NCBI GenBank assembly: GCA_013140775.1
Contig: JABFSA010000073.1
Location: 1 to 35,344, forward strand
From: Acidobacteriota bacterium
GTDB taxonomy: Bacteria > Acidobacteriota > Vicinamibacteria > Vicinamibacterales > UBA2999
DNA: 35,344 nt
Reading direction: 5' to 3'
In this document: positions 22,598 to 33,668 of the stretch, one piece after another
Layout: each line of letters begins with the position of its first letter
Position numbering within the stretch: the stretch's first letter is position 1
Program-made: the position numbers and the translations under genes
The notes under the pieces: model-generated
The model's database searches: none
Seen by the model: only the letters and a program-made list of their open reading frames with translations
What the model was told of the DNA's origin: nothing

Positions 22598-22598
22598 G

Positions 22599-23684
22599 CT
22601 AATTAGTAAAACGGCGCATCCGAACGTTGAGGATCAGGCCGAACCCCGCCAAGGTAGCAATCATGGAGGAGCCGCCGTAGCTCATGAGCGGTAGCGTCAG
22701 TCCTTTGACCGGCGCAAGGCCGGCCGACATCGTGATGTTGTAAATCACCTGGAACGTGAAGCTGGCAAGCACTCCCAGCACCAGGTACGCGCCAAGGCGG
22801 TCTTTCGCAAGCTGAGCCGCCTGGATTGCCCGCATGATAATGAAAAAATACAGGCCGAGCGCCACAATAACGCCGGCAAACCCCTGCTCCTCGGCCAGCA
22901 CCGAGAAGATGAAATCGTTGTGTGCCACTGGAAGGAACCGTAGTTGCCCCTGGGTACCTTCGGTAAACCCTTTCCCCCACGGTCCGCCCGACCCGACCGT
23001 GATCCGAGCCTGGATCTGCTGATACCCGGCCCCGCGCGCATCCTGCGCCGGGTCCAGGAATGTCGAAATGCGCTCCTTCTGGTAGTCCTGGAGCGCGAAC
23101 CTCCATGCAATGGGCGCCGCGAGCACGGCGACGACCGCCAGGATACCGAGCAACCGCATCGGCATACCGGCGACAAACGCGACCGCGAATGCCACAGGAA
23201 TGAGCGTCGCGGCCGTCCCGAGGTCCGGCTGCTTCGCGATGATGAACAGTGGAATGGCTGTGACCGCACCGGCGATCACGAGATCGACGTTCGACACGAC
23301 CCCGCGCCGGCTATCGCCGAGAAACTTCGCGAGCACCAGGGCCAGAGTGGCCTTGGCGAACTCAGATGGCTGCAGATTGAATGCGCCCAGATCGATCCAA
23401 CGGCGAGACCCGCCACGAACGGCGCCAAAAAGGAGGACGTAGATCAGGAGGACGACGACCGCGCCGTAGATCCAGTGCGACTTGTCCGCCAGCGTGCGGT
23501 AGTCGATGCTGAGGCAGACTACCAGCGCCACGGTCCCGAGCAGAATCCCGACGATCTGCGTTTCGACAATGGCCGTCCAGCCGCCAGTCGCGCTGTAGAT
23601 CTGCGACAGACCGATCGCGCAGAGCGCGAGGATCGCGGCGAGCAGACCGAAGTCGATGTGGTGATAAAGGCGTCGCTCGAACAC
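22599..23684 (-). CDS. rodA: Peptidoglycan glycosyltransferase RodA (SEDS family)
   Basis: 361 residues, about ten membrane helices. It polymerises lipid II into glycan strands in the rod complex together with PBP2. SEDS marks: GGSRRWIDLGAFNLQPSEFAK, AKQPDLGTA, GQLRFLPVAHNDFIFSVLAEEQG (with the catalytic Asp of the NDFIF segment) and the terminal TLPLMSYGGSSM. GTG start, GAGG about 11 bases upstream. It lies 29 bases after mrdA. Confidence 0.97.
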   Translation of the reverse strand: MFERRLYHHIDFGLLAAILALCAIGLSQIYSATGGWTAIVETQIVGILLGTVALVVCLSIDYRTLADKSHWIYGAVVVLLIYVLLFGAVRGGSRRWIDLGAFNLQPSEFAKATLALVLAKFLGDSRRGVVSNVDLVIAGAVTAIPLFIIAKQPDLGTAATLIPVAFAVAFVAGMPMRLLGILAVVAVLAAPIAWRFALQDYQKERISTFLDPAQDARGAGYQQIQARITVGSGGPWGKGFTEGTQGQLRFLPVAHNDFIFSVLAEEQGFAGVIVALGLYFFIIMRAIQAAQLAKDRLGAYLVLGVLASFTFQVIYNITMSAGLAPVKGLTLPLMSYGGSSMIATLAGFGLILNVRMRRFTN

Positions 23685-23713
23685 GGCTTGTGGTGCCTCG
23701 TCCTGACCTGCCG

Positions 23714-25639
23714 CTAGTGCGTGCCCGAGGCTGTGCCCCTGGCAGCGGGCAACACCTGCACGATCGCGGTGTCGGGATCGATTTCCTGATCCAGAACAGG
23801 GGTTGGCGGCACTACCGGGTCCAGCGTCGGAAGCGGCCGGCCTTCCTGTTTCGCGAAATATGTTTCGATCACGTGCTTGGCGATCGGGGCGCCAAGGAAA
23901 CCGTGCTCATTATGCTCGCCAAAGATGACCCCGGCGATCTGCGGGTTGTCCCTGGGAGCAAAGAACACGAACCAGCCATGGTCACGCAGGTCGCGGCCGC
24001 TGTTCCGCGCCGCCAGACGTCCCTGATTCGAAATCACCTGCGCGGTGCCTGTCTTTCCCGACACATCCCGGCCAGCAATGCGGGCGCGGCCGCCGGTTCC
24101 AGACGCGTTCACCACCATCCACAAACCATCGTGCAGCGCGGACAGCGTCTCCGGGCGGAACGCGACGCGATCGGCCACTGCCGTCGGCACCACCTTCTTC
24201 CAGCCGGCGCCTTCGTCCACAGCGCGGATGACGTGCGGGGTCACGCGTGTGCCACCGTTCGCCACGGTCGCAATCATGACGGCGAGCGACGCGGGGGTCA
24301 CCGACACCTGGCCCTGGCCGATCGAAACGGAAATCGTCTCGCCTGGGTACCAGCGCTCACCCGTACGCTCGAGCTTCCACGCCGTGGAGGGCACGAGGCT
24401 CTCCTGTTCGTTCGGTAAATCGATCCCGGTCTTTCCGGCGAGACCGAGCTTCTCGGCCCACTTGTGGATCTTGTCCACGCCCAGCATGTTGCCCAGCGTG
24501 TAGAAGTAGACGTTGCACGACTTTTCGAGTGCGTGCCGCATGTCCATGAGGCCGTGCCCCCCGCGCAGGTGGCACATGAAGTAGCGGCCGAAGAACGACG
24601 CGCCGCCCGGGCAGTTCACTTTGAAATCGGGCGTTACGAGCCCTTCTTCGAGGGCGGCAGTCGCCACGACGATCTTGAACGTAGATCCTGGTGAATAGCG
24701 GCCTTGTATCGCGCGGTTCTGCAGCGGCCGCAGACTGTCGGTATTGAGTGCGGCCCACGTCGCACTATCGATACCTGACGCGAAGTCGTTCGGGTCGTAG
24801 GCCGGCAGGCTGACGAGCGAAAGAACTTCGCCATCGCGCGGGTCGAGAATGACGGCGGAGCCATTGAACCCCGCGTGCCGGAATCCGTCTTCGGCGGCCT
24901 TCTGGAGGTCGTAATCGATCGTCAGCTGCACCCGGCGGCCGGCAACCGGCGGCACTTCTTCCAGCGTTCGAATCTCGCGCCCCATGCTGTTCACGACGAC
25001 GCGGCGCGCGCCGTCTTCGCCCATCAGCAGCTTGTTGTAGACACGTTCGACGCCTGACTGGCCGACGATCGAGCCTGTCGCGATCCCGTCGCCAATCTGC
25101 GCGTCGCTGGCCTCACCGACGTATCCAAACAGGTGCGCGGCCAGCGCCTCGGTCGGGTACCGGCGCATGGGAACTTCTTCTACAACGACATCGGGCAGTT
25201 CGAAGTCCAGACGACGGGCTGAGAGCGCGGCGACCTGCGCAAGCGACGCATCCTCGAGCACGACGATCGGCCGATAGGCCGGCTCACCTTTGTGGCGTTC
25301 GACGATCTGGCGTACGTCTTCGACATCGAGGCCGGCGACTTCGGAGACGAGGTTGATGGTGCGGTCGAGATCTTTCGTGTGCTCGCGAACAATCGAAACC
25401 GTGAGCGAACCTCTGTTCTCGACGAGCACTTTGCCGTTGCGATCGAACAGCACACCGCGCGGTGCGCGGAGCGCCAGCGTCCGCTGATGGTTGTTCTCGG
25501 CCATCTCGCGGAACTGCGCGTGCTGCACGATCTGCAGAAACCAGAACCCGACCGCGAGCGCGCCAAACGTCAGCGCCACACCCCAGCGCAATATCGTGAG
25601 GCGTCCGTCGATTCGGCGGCGATCTTCAGTAGAAGCCAC
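23714..25639 (-). CDS. mrdA: Penicillin-binding protein 2 (transpeptidase)
   Basis: 641 residues from GTG 25637-25639. A single N-terminal membrane helix (about 16-38) anchors a periplasmic pedestal domain (RAPRGVLFDRNGKVL onward) and a transpeptidase domain. Active-site motifs: STFK (nucleophile S319, in YSPGSTFK), SCN (374-376) and KTG (529-531, VSGKTGTAQ). It cross-links side-wall peptidoglycan made by RodA. The C-terminal 40 residues are proline-rich (LDPVVPPTPVLDQE) and probably disordered. The start lies 2 bases after mreD. Confidence 0.97.
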   Translation of the reverse strand: MASTEDRRRIDGRLTILRWGVALTFGALAVGFWFLQIVQHAQFREMAENNHQRTLALRAPRGVLFDRNGKVLVENRGSLTVSIVREHTKDLDRTINLVSEVAGLDVEDVRQIVERHKGEPAYRPIVVLEDASLAQVAALSARRLDFELPDVVVEEVPMRRYPTEALAAHLFGYVGEASDAQIGDGIATGSIVGQSGVERVYNKLLMGEDGARRVVVNSMGREIRTLEEVPPVAGRRVQLTIDYDLQKAAEDGFRHAGFNGSAVILDPRDGEVLSLVSLPAYDPNDFASGIDSATWAALNTDSLRPLQNRAIQGRYSPGSTFKIVVATAALEEGLVTPDFKVNCPGGASFFGRYFMCHLRGGHGLMDMRHALEKSCNVYFYTLGNMLGVDKIHKWAEKLGLAGKTGIDLPNEQESLVPSTAWKLERTGERWYPGETISVSIGQGQVSVTPASLAVMIATVANGGTRVTPHVIRAVDEGAGWKKVVPTAVADRVAFRPETLSALHDGLWMVVNASGTGGRARIAGRDVSGKTGTAQVISNQGRLAARNSGRDLRDHGWFVFFAPRDNPQIAGVIFGEHNEHGFLGAPIAKHVIETYFAKQEGRPLPTLDPVVPPTPVLDQEIDPDTAIVQVLPAARGTASGTH

Positions 25640-25641
25640 GT

Positions 25642-26151
25642 CTAGTGTTTCGGACGGCGCGAAAGACGTCTGCGCTCGACCGCTCCTGGCAACGACTCAA
25701 CAACTGTGAACGCAATCATGCCGACGGCGGCGTTTCCGAGCGCCTGACTGAGAATCGCCGCCCACGGAGACGGAAACGACCGCAGCCCCATCAGCACGTA
25801 GAACCCCATGAATACTGCCGCGTGAACCGTGCTGGCCATCAGGAACATCACGAGTCGCGGCAACGCCGCCGTGACGATAAACTGCTGGCCGATCGCACCT
25901 ACCGCGAATCCCACGATCGACTTCGCCAACCCGCCGACGCCGATGACGCCACTGCTCGACAGCGCGTCCTGGATAATCCCCGCGACGCTCCCGGTGAGCA
26001 TCCCTGTCACCGGACCGCACGTCAACGCCACGTATACGACCGCCACCAGCACGAGGTCCAGGGCCACTGTGCCGCCGACCAGAAACCGCGCCAGCGTGGT
26101 CTGGAGCGCGAGAGCTACCGCAATCGCGATGGGAACCCAGACAACCTTCAC
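25642..26151 (-). CDS. mreD: Rod shape-determining protein MreD
   Basis: 169 residues, predicted five membrane helices, a basic C-terminus (ERRRLSRRPKH). MreD is an integral membrane part of the elongasome that links MreC to RodA/PBP2. The sequence is weakly conserved, as usual for this family (AGIIQDALSSSGVIGVGGLAKSI is the clearest region); position between mreC and mrdA decides the call. The GTG start overlaps the mreC stop by 4 bases. Confidence 0.92.
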   Translation of the reverse strand: MKVVWVPIAIAVALALQTTLARFLVGGTVALDLVLVAVVYVALTCGPVTGMLTGSVAGIIQDALSSSGVIGVGGLAKSIVGFAVGAIGQQFIVTAALPRLVMFLMASTVHAAVFMGFYVLMGLRSFPSPWAAILSQALGNAAVGMIAFTVVESLPGAVERRRLSRRPKH

Positions 26152-27023
26152 TCGCGCGCCTGTGCTCCCTGCTCCGCGCCGGAATCAGCTGCCGTGGCCT
26201 CGGCCACAGGCCGCTCGGGCGACAGCACGACCAGCAGGGCTTCGAGAGAGGCAAAGGGGACGGCCGGCTTGATCACGATGGCCCCGAAAGCGCCGCCCAC
26301 CCGCTCAATCGATTCTATCTGACCAACGACAAAGCCCTTCGGGTAAATGCCGTCAATTCCGGAGGTGACCACGACATCGCCGACGACGATGTCGGCGGTC
26401 TCTGAGACGTAATTGAAGCGCAGGTCGCTGCCTGTCCCTTCAACCACTCCCTGAGCCCTGGAGCGCTCCACGAGCGCCCCTGCGGCGGCGTTCCGGTCGA
26501 TCAGCAGCTGGACCTTCGCCGCCCGGCTGCTCGGCGTAATCACGCGCCCGACGACCCCGTCCGGAGAAATCACCGCGAGGTCAGGACGAACACCGTCCGA
26601 AGCGCCCTTGTCGATGGTCAGGGTCCGGAAGTCGGGGCTCGCACTGCTGGCGATCACCCGGGCCGCAACCGTGGACAGCGATGCCTCGGACCGCAGTTCC
26701 AGAAGTGCCTGCAGCGTGCGCGACTGCTGCGCCAGCGCTCGCTCCTGCTGCAGGGTCACATGAAGCTGGCTGATTTCCTGCTGAAGCCGCTCGTTCTCGC
26801 TCCGGACCGAGCGCAGGGCCAGGTAGTCGCCCCAGGAAGACCGCACGCCGCCGATGACAGACGACGCACCGCGCTGCACTTCGGCAAACGAGCCGAAGGT
26901 CACGGCTTCGAGCATGGGCACACCACGATCGGTCGTGACCTGGGCGGAGATGAGCACGATATGGCCGATCGTGACGGCTCCGAACAGGTAGCCAGCTCTC
27001 AGGCGGAAATCGAGAATGGCCAT
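26148..27023 (-). CDS. mreC: Rod shape-determining protein MreC
   Basis: 291 residues: an N-terminal membrane helix (about 8-28), a coiled coil (about 75-110, SENERLQQEISQLHVTLQQE) and two periplasmic beta domains with family motifs TIDKGASDGVRPDLAVIS, GVVGRVI and VVTSGIDGIYPKGFVVG. It activates PBP2-RodA. An acidic, Ala-rich tail (ATAADSGAEQGAQARE) overlaps the mreD start. ATG start 5 bases after mreB; no clear Shine-Dalgarno. Confidence 0.97.
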   Translation of the reverse strand: MAILDFRLRAGYLFGAVTIGHIVLISAQVTTDRGVPMLEAVTFGSFAEVQRGASSVIGGVRSSWGDYLALRSVRSENERLQQEISQLHVTLQQERALAQQSRTLQALLELRSEASLSTVAARVIASSASPDFRTLTIDKGASDGVRPDLAVISPDGVVGRVITPSSRAAKVQLLIDRNAAAGALVERSRAQGVVEGTGSDLRFNYVSETADIVVGDVVVTSGIDGIYPKGFVVGQIESIERVGGAFGAIVIKPAVPFASLEALLVVLSPERPVAEATAADSGAEQGAQARE

Positions 27024-27028
27024 GAAGG

Positions 27029-29145
<2,117 letters not shown>

Positions 29146-29336
29146 CTCTCATGGCGCGCGCGATCGGGCATGCCGGTCAGTGGTTGTGTGCCGCTAAGTC
29201 CTTGGGAACTCAATAAATATATCACGGCAGGTGGAGAAGATGACCGCCTCCGTCTGCACAAAAATCCGGCTCGGTTCGGGCCTCCGGCCGTCGCGCGGTC
29301 CCGTGGTACCATGCACGGTCTGTTTCGAGGTTACCA
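29146..29336. promoter_or_regulatory. Divergent intergenic region between the mre operon and the PPIase gene
   Basis: 191 bases. An A/T-rich patch, caataaatatatcacg (29211-29226), stands out in GC-rich surroundings and probably marks promoter DNA for one or both operons. I cannot fix -35/-10 pairs with confidence. GAGG at 29327-29330, 6 bases before ATG 29337, is the Shine-Dalgarno of the PPIase gene. No RNA gene is evident. Confidence 0.5.
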
Positions 29337-31283
29337 ATGACAATGCTGGATAGGATGCGGCGCCACAAGGGCTGGCTCAAGTGGAGTCTTGCCCTGGTCG
29401 TGCTCGCTTTCGTGATCTTTTACATCCCAAGCTTTCTAGGCACTCCCACCGCCGTGGGCGTGGGCACCGTGGGTGCGGCGCCGACCGAAGTCATCGCCGA
29501 GGTCGAAGGGCGCGACGTCACCGCCGGTCAGTTCCTGCAGCGTTACAACGCGCAGATGCAGGCCTATCGCAACGCGTACGGCCCCAGCCTGAACGATCAG
29601 ATTCTCAAGCAACTCGGGATCGATCAGCAGATTCTGCAGCAGATGATCGACGAGCAGGCGGCCGTCATCGAAGCGGAACGTCAAGGACTTACCGTCAGTG
29701 ACGACGAACTGGCGCAGCGGATTTTCGCGATGCCGGGTCTTCAGGAGAACGGGAGATTCGTCGGGGAACAGCGGTACGAGTTGATCCTTCGCAGTCAGGT
29801 ACCGCCGCTGACCAAAGCGGCCTTCGAAGAGAACCTGCGTCGCGGCCTGGTCATCGACAAGCTCCGCGCGGCGCTGACCGATTGGATGACCGCATCGGAC
29901 GCAGAGATCGACCGCGAGTTCACGCGTCGCAACGAGAAGGTCAAGCTGGAAGTTGTGGCGTTGACGGCGGACGCGTTCCGCAGTCAGGTGACGGTCACCG
30001 ATGCCGATGTGGCCACGTATTTCGACTCACGAAAAGAAACGTACCGCGTTGGCGAGCAGCGCAAGGTGAAGATGCTGGTCGTCGATCGCCAGCAGGCACT
30101 CACCAGAGTGATCATCCCGGCAGGCGAAGTCCAGCGCTACTACAACGCCAACCTGCCTCAGTACCAGACGCCCGAACAGATCCGCGCGAGCCACATCCTG
30201 CTGAACACGGCTGGCAAGGATGAGGCCGCGGTGCGCAAGCAGGCCGAAGATCTGCTCGCGCAGATCAAAGCTGGCGGCGACTTCGCGGCACTGGCCACCA
30301 AGTTCTCCGAAGACCCAGGCTCCAAAGCGAACGGCGGCGATCTCGACTACTTCGGTCGGGGCCGCATGGTTCCTGAATTCGAGAATGCCGCGTTTGCCCT
30401 GGAGATCGGCCAGACGAGCGACCTCGTGAAGAGCCAGTTCGGATTCCACATCATCAAGCTGACCGACAAGAAGGCCGCCGTGACGCGGCCGCTCGCCGAG
30501 GTTCAGCAGCAGATCGAAGAGCAGCTCAAACAGCAGCGAGGCGACCAGCAAATCACCGCCCGTGCAAATGAGCTCGCAGCCCGCATCAGGACCCCGGCTG
30601 ACCTCGATACCGTTGGGAAAGAAGCCGGGCTGACGACGTCTGAAAGTGACTTCTTTGGTCGTGAGGATCCTGTGCCGGGCCTGGGCGTCGCTCCGCAGGT
30701 CGCTGCCACAGCGTTCCAGCTTGCCGACGGCGCTGTGAGCGGCTCGGTTGCGTCGCCAAATGGACCGGTGTTCATCACGGTCACGGGCAAGCGCGAGCCG
30801 TACGTGCCGACGCTCGATCAGGTCAAGGACCGCGTGCGCGAGGATCTCATCCGCTCGCGCGCGACGGAGCTGACTCAGCAGCGGGCCGCTGCAATTGCCA
30901 CATCGCTCCGCTCAGCGTCGAATTTCGCTGCCGCCGCCAAAGCGCAGGGATTTGAAGCGAGTGAGACCGCGCTCATCACGCGTGAATCCGCGCTCCCGAA
31001 CATCGGTGCCAGCGCAAAAGTGGACGAGGTGGCCTTCAGCCTTCCGGCCGGAAGCGTCAGCGAGCCGATTGCCACCGAGACCGGCACGGTGATCGTCCGC
31101 GTCGTTGAACGTGACGAGGTGACGCCGGACGAACTGCGTCAGGGACGCGAGGCGTTCCGCGAACAGTTCCTGGGAGAGCGACGCGCCAAGTTCTTCACCG
31201 CGTACTTGTCGAAAGCCAAGGAGCGGATGGCGATCCAGATCAACCAGCCGGTCATCACACGCATGATGGCCGCGACGCTGTAG
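29337..31283 (+). CDS. Membrane-anchored periplasmic peptidyl-prolyl isomerase, SurA/PpiD type
   Basis: 648 residues. One N-terminal membrane helix (about 14-34, LKWSLALVVLAFVIFYIPSF) faces the rest to the periplasm. A SurA_N-like chaperone domain follows (EVIAEVEGRDVTAGQFLQRY onward), then a parvulin domain (about 280-380: IRASHILLNT ... GGDLDYFGRGRMVPEFENAA ... QFGFHIIKL) and a C-terminal domain with a second parvulin-like half (PNIGASAKVDEVAFSLPAGS). The layout is that of PpiD: folding of secreted and outer-membrane proteins at the Sec exit. Full-length and intact. It ends at a REP pair shared with the convergent sppA gene. Confidence 0.93.
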   Translation: MTMLDRMRRHKGWLKWSLALVVLAFVIFYIPSFLGTPTAVGVGTVGAAPTEVIAEVEGRDVTAGQFLQRYNAQMQAYRNAYGPSLNDQILKQLGIDQQILQQMIDEQAAVIEAERQGLTVSDDELAQRIFAMPGLQENGRFVGEQRYELILRSQVPPLTKAAFEENLRRGLVIDKLRAALTDWMTASDAEIDREFTRRNEKVKLEVVALTADAFRSQVTVTDADVATYFDSRKETYRVGEQRKVKMLVVDRQQALTRVIIPAGEVQRYYNANLPQYQTPEQIRASHILLNTAGKDEAAVRKQAEDLLAQIKAGGDFAALATKFSEDPGSKANGGDLDYFGRGRMVPEFENAAFALEIGQTSDLVKSQFGFHIIKLTDKKAAVTRPLAEVQQQIEEQLKQQRGDQQITARANELAARIRTPADLDTVGKEAGLTTSESDFFGREDPVPGLGVAPQVAATAFQLADGAVSGSVASPNGPVFITVTGKREPYVPTLDQVKDRVREDLIRSRATELTQQRAAAIATSLRSASNFAAAAKAQGFEASETALITRESALPNIGASAKVDEVAFSLPAGSVSEPIATETGTVIVRVVERDEVTPDELRQGREAFREQFLGERRAKFFTAYLSKAKERMAIQINQPVITRMMAATL

Positions 31284-31289
31284 AAACAG

Positions 31290-31370
31290 GGGGCTCGGCT
31301 GAAGCCGAGCACTACGACCGACTGCGACCGTTCGCTGTTCCTACGTAGTGCTCGACTTTAGTCGAGCCCG
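31290..31370. repeat. REP doublet in inverted orientation (REPIN/BIME-like)
   Basis: Two hairpins face each other: gctcggc-tgaa-gccgagc (31293-31310) followed by actac, and gtagt followed by gctcgac-ttta-gtcgagc (31350-31367). Each is a perfect 7-base-pair stem, and the two units are inverted copies of one another (19 of 23 bases by eye), spaced by about 30 bases. It fills the gap between convergent PPIase and sppA genes, so it may double as a bidirectional terminator. Confidence 0.85.
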
Positions 31371-31376
31371 TAAACC

Positions 31377-33143
31377 TCACCTCACAAAGGCGAACGGCAT
31401 CAGCGCGAGTGGCTCTCCGCGTCTGAATATTCTCGCGGGGGCGGTCAACGCCGCGACCACGCGCGCTTCAGAACCCAGCACCTGCGACCAGATCGCCGCG
31501 CTCGTCCCTCGTGACAGACGATCACTCAACGCCTCGTACAGCGTGCGCGGCGCGGGATACGTCACCAGCTCTACATCCTGGTCCTCGGGAATGCCCGCGC
31601 GATCTTTCGCAACAGCGATCGCCGTATCCAGGCCCCCGAGCATGTCCACGAGTCCCCGGTCTCTCGCCTGCTGACCGGTCCAGACACGACCTTGCGCGAC
31701 CTCTTCGACCTGCGCCGGCGTACGGCGGCGCGACGCCGCGGCTTTCTGCACGAAGCCGTCGTAGAAGACGCGCATGTAGCCCATGATCTTCTCTCGCTGC
31801 TCGGGCGTGAACGGCTCGAACGGGGACGAAATGGTGGCGTTGCGGCCAGACTGCACCGTGGCCGTAGAAATGCCGATCTTGCCCAGCGTGTCACCGATGA
31901 CGACCTTGCCGCCGAAGATGCCGATGGAACCGGTCAGCGTCCCCGGCTGCGCCACGATCACATCCGCAGGCATGGAGATGTAGTAGCCGCCAGACGCCGC
32001 AAGATCCGACATCGAGGCTACGATCGGGCGGGACGGATTCTGCTCGTGCGTGATTGTCAGCTCACGCCAGATGACATCAGACGCCACCGATGACCCACCC
32101 GGACTGTCCACTCGCAGCACAATCGCCTTGATGGAATCGTCGTCACGAATCCGCTGGATCTGCTCAACCATCGTGTCGGAGCCGACGACCGCGCCGTTCA
32201 CGGTGTCGTAGACACTGTCTCCTGACGCAATCACGCCTGCGGCATACAGGACGGCAATGCGCGCCTGCGGCGTGATCCCGAGCGATCGCGGTGTCACCTG
32301 CCGGTAGTCGGACTCTTCGACGTGCGGCAGGTCTTTCTCGAAGAGATCGAGGTCTGCAATGCGATCGTCGAGCTGGTCGAGATACGCCAGGCCGTCCACG
32401 AGCCCTGACTGCTCCGCCGCAGCCGGCGCAAACGGCCCATCATCAACCAGAGTGCGAACGTCACTGACGCTCTTCTTTCGCGCCTCGGCAATGTGGGTCA
32501 CGAGCTGTTCGTAGAGATCGCGATTGAGCGATTCGCTCATCTCGCGATGTTCTGGCGTGAACTCCGTCTGCGTGAACTGGTTCACGGCCGTCTTGTACTC
32601 ACCGATATGGACGAAGTCGGGATACGCGCCGACCTTGTCGAGGGCGCCCCGCAGAAAGACTTCATACGACGCGACGCCGGTCAGATCGAGCGGACTGGTG
32701 GGCAACAGAAACACGCGGTCGGCTGCGCTGGCCAGGTAGTACTCCCGATCGCCGCCGTACTCGAGGAACGCGACAACCGCCTTGCCCGATTCCCGGAAAT
32801 CCACGATCGCATCACGCAGTTCCTGGAGCTTGCCCCACAGTGGGAGCTCGAGCGTCGAGGGCAGCAGCAGGACGCCAGTGATTCGGGGATCACGCTTCGC
32901 CTTGCCCAGACTCTCCACGATGCTGCGGACCGTCGTGGACTCATTCCCGAGCACCTGTCCAACCACGTCATCGGGCCGGACTTCAAGGAGCTCGCCGCCA
33001 GGACGCACAACGAGGACGGCGCTGTCGGGTATGGACGGCCCGCGCGACGACGCGAAGTACGCGACGACCAGGAGCACGACGAACGAGAGCGTCATCACGC
33101 CCGTGGCCATGACAATGAACTTGAGACTTCTTCCTAAACGCAC
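31377..33143 (-). CDS. sppA: Signal peptide peptidase SppA, 67K (long) type
   Basis: 588 residues. The start is the GTG at 33141-33143, preceded by AGGAGG at 5 bases; an ATG 15 codons upstream is in frame but lacks a ribosome site. An N-terminal membrane helix (about 8-30) anchors two tandem ClpP-like domains in the periplasm. The Ser-Lys dyad is split across the domains as in E. coli SppA: K184 (GEYKTAVNQF) in the first and S384 (DLAASGGYYIS) in the second. It degrades cleaved signal peptides left in the membrane. Intact. Confidence 0.95.
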   Translation of the reverse strand: MRLGRSLKFIVMATGVMTLSFVVLLVVAYFASSRGPSIPDSAVLVVRPGGELLEVRPDDVVGQVLGNESTTVRSIVESLGKAKRDPRITGVLLLPSTLELPLWGKLQELRDAIVDFRESGKAVVAFLEYGGDREYYLASAADRVFLLPTSPLDLTGVASYEVFLRGALDKVGAYPDFVHIGEYKTAVNQFTQTEFTPEHREMSESLNRDLYEQLVTHIAEARKKSVSDVRTLVDDGPFAPAAAEQSGLVDGLAYLDQLDDRIADLDLFEKDLPHVEESDYRQVTPRSLGITPQARIAVLYAAGVIASGDSVYDTVNGAVVGSDTMVEQIQRIRDDDSIKAIVLRVDSPGGSSVASDVIWRELTITHEQNPSRPIVASMSDLAASGGYYISMPADVIVAQPGTLTGSIGIFGGKVVIGDTLGKIGISTATVQSGRNATISSPFEPFTPEQREKIMGYMRVFYDGFVQKAAASRRRTPAQVEEVAQGRVWTGQQARDRGLVDMLGGLDTAIAVAKDRAGIPEDQDVELVTYPAPRTLYEALSDRLSRGTSAAIWSQVLGSEARVVAALTAPARIFRRGEPLALMPFAFVR

Positions 33144-33209
33144 GAGAACCTCCTGAGTACAGCGGGCGACGACATTCCTCGCCATCACAATGCCACGTAT
33201 AATCGCGAC
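33144..33209. promoter_or_regulatory. Divergent promoter region; TATAAT box six bases before the FKBP start
   Basis: TATAAT (33198-33203) stands 6 bases before the FKBP ATG (33210), so transcription would begin about at the A of ATG: a leaderless mRNA. On the other strand the same bases read TATACG, which could serve sppA with a leader of about 50 bases that carries a strong AGGAGG. No clear -35 for either. Confidence 0.55.
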
Positions 33210-33635
33210 ATGCGGAATCTTGCGTTTTTGGCTGTTTTTTCACTGATCCTCGCGGCTGGTTGCGGGGGTGACGCTGAAAGGAACTCCGTGGCAGAACTCA
33301 TCAAACAGGACGTGCGTCCGGGCACGGGCGCCGAGGCTGTAGCTGGACGTACCGTGACCGTGCACTACACCGGATGGCTCTATGATCCGTCGCGACCCGA
33401 GAACAAGGGCGCACAGTTCGACAGCTCTCGCGACCGCAATGAGCCCTTCTCATTCGGCCTTGGCGGCGGCCAGGTGATCCAGGGATGGGACGAGGGCGTG
33501 GCGGGTATGAAGGTCGGAGGTCAGCGAGTCCTGACCATCCCATCTGCCATGGGATACGGAGCGCGCGGCGCCGGCGGCGTGATTCCCCCGAACGCGACGC
33601 TGCTATTTGACGTCGAACTCCTGGACGTGAAATAG
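33210..33635 (+). CDS. FKBP-type peptidyl-prolyl isomerase, lipoprotein
   Basis: 141 residues. The N-terminus MRNLAFLAVFSLILAAGC is a lipoprotein signal with lipobox LAAGC (lipidation at C18), so the enzyme is tethered to a membrane outside the cytoplasm. One FKBP domain follows: VTVHYTGWLYD, FDSSRDRNEPFSFGLGGGQV, IQGWDEGVAGMKVGGQR, IPSAMGYGARGAGGVIPPNA, LLFDVELLDV. Active-site Y, D, F, W and I/Y positions are kept. It assists folding at prolines. No Shine-Dalgarno, consistent with the leaderless promoter upstream. Divergent from sppA and convergent with the oxygenase gene. Confidence 0.95.
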   Translation: MRNLAFLAVFSLILAAGCGGDAERNSVAELIKQDVRPGTGAEAVAGRTVTVHYTGWLYDPSRPENKGAQFDSSRDRNEPFSFGLGGGQVIQGWDEGVAGMKVGGQRVLTIPSAMGYGARGAGGVIPPNATLLFDVELLDVK

Positions 33636-33639
33636 GCTT

Positions 33640-33668
33640 TAGGCTCTCGGCTCTGGGCTGAGAGCCTA
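33640..33668. terminator. Stem-loop between convergent FKBP and oxygenase genes
   Basis: taggctctc (33640-33648) and gagagccta (33660-33668) form a perfect 9-base-pair stem around an 11-base loop, ggctctgggct. It fills the gap and reaches the oxygenase stop codon. No T-run follows. The loop matches the repeat near 18891-18900, so it is also part of a repeat family. Confidence 0.6.

Noticed and set aside
33144..33188. Longer SppA starting 15 codons upstream
   Set aside because: AGGAGG sits 5 bases before the downstream GTG, and the extra residues add charge and cysteine ahead of the membrane helix.
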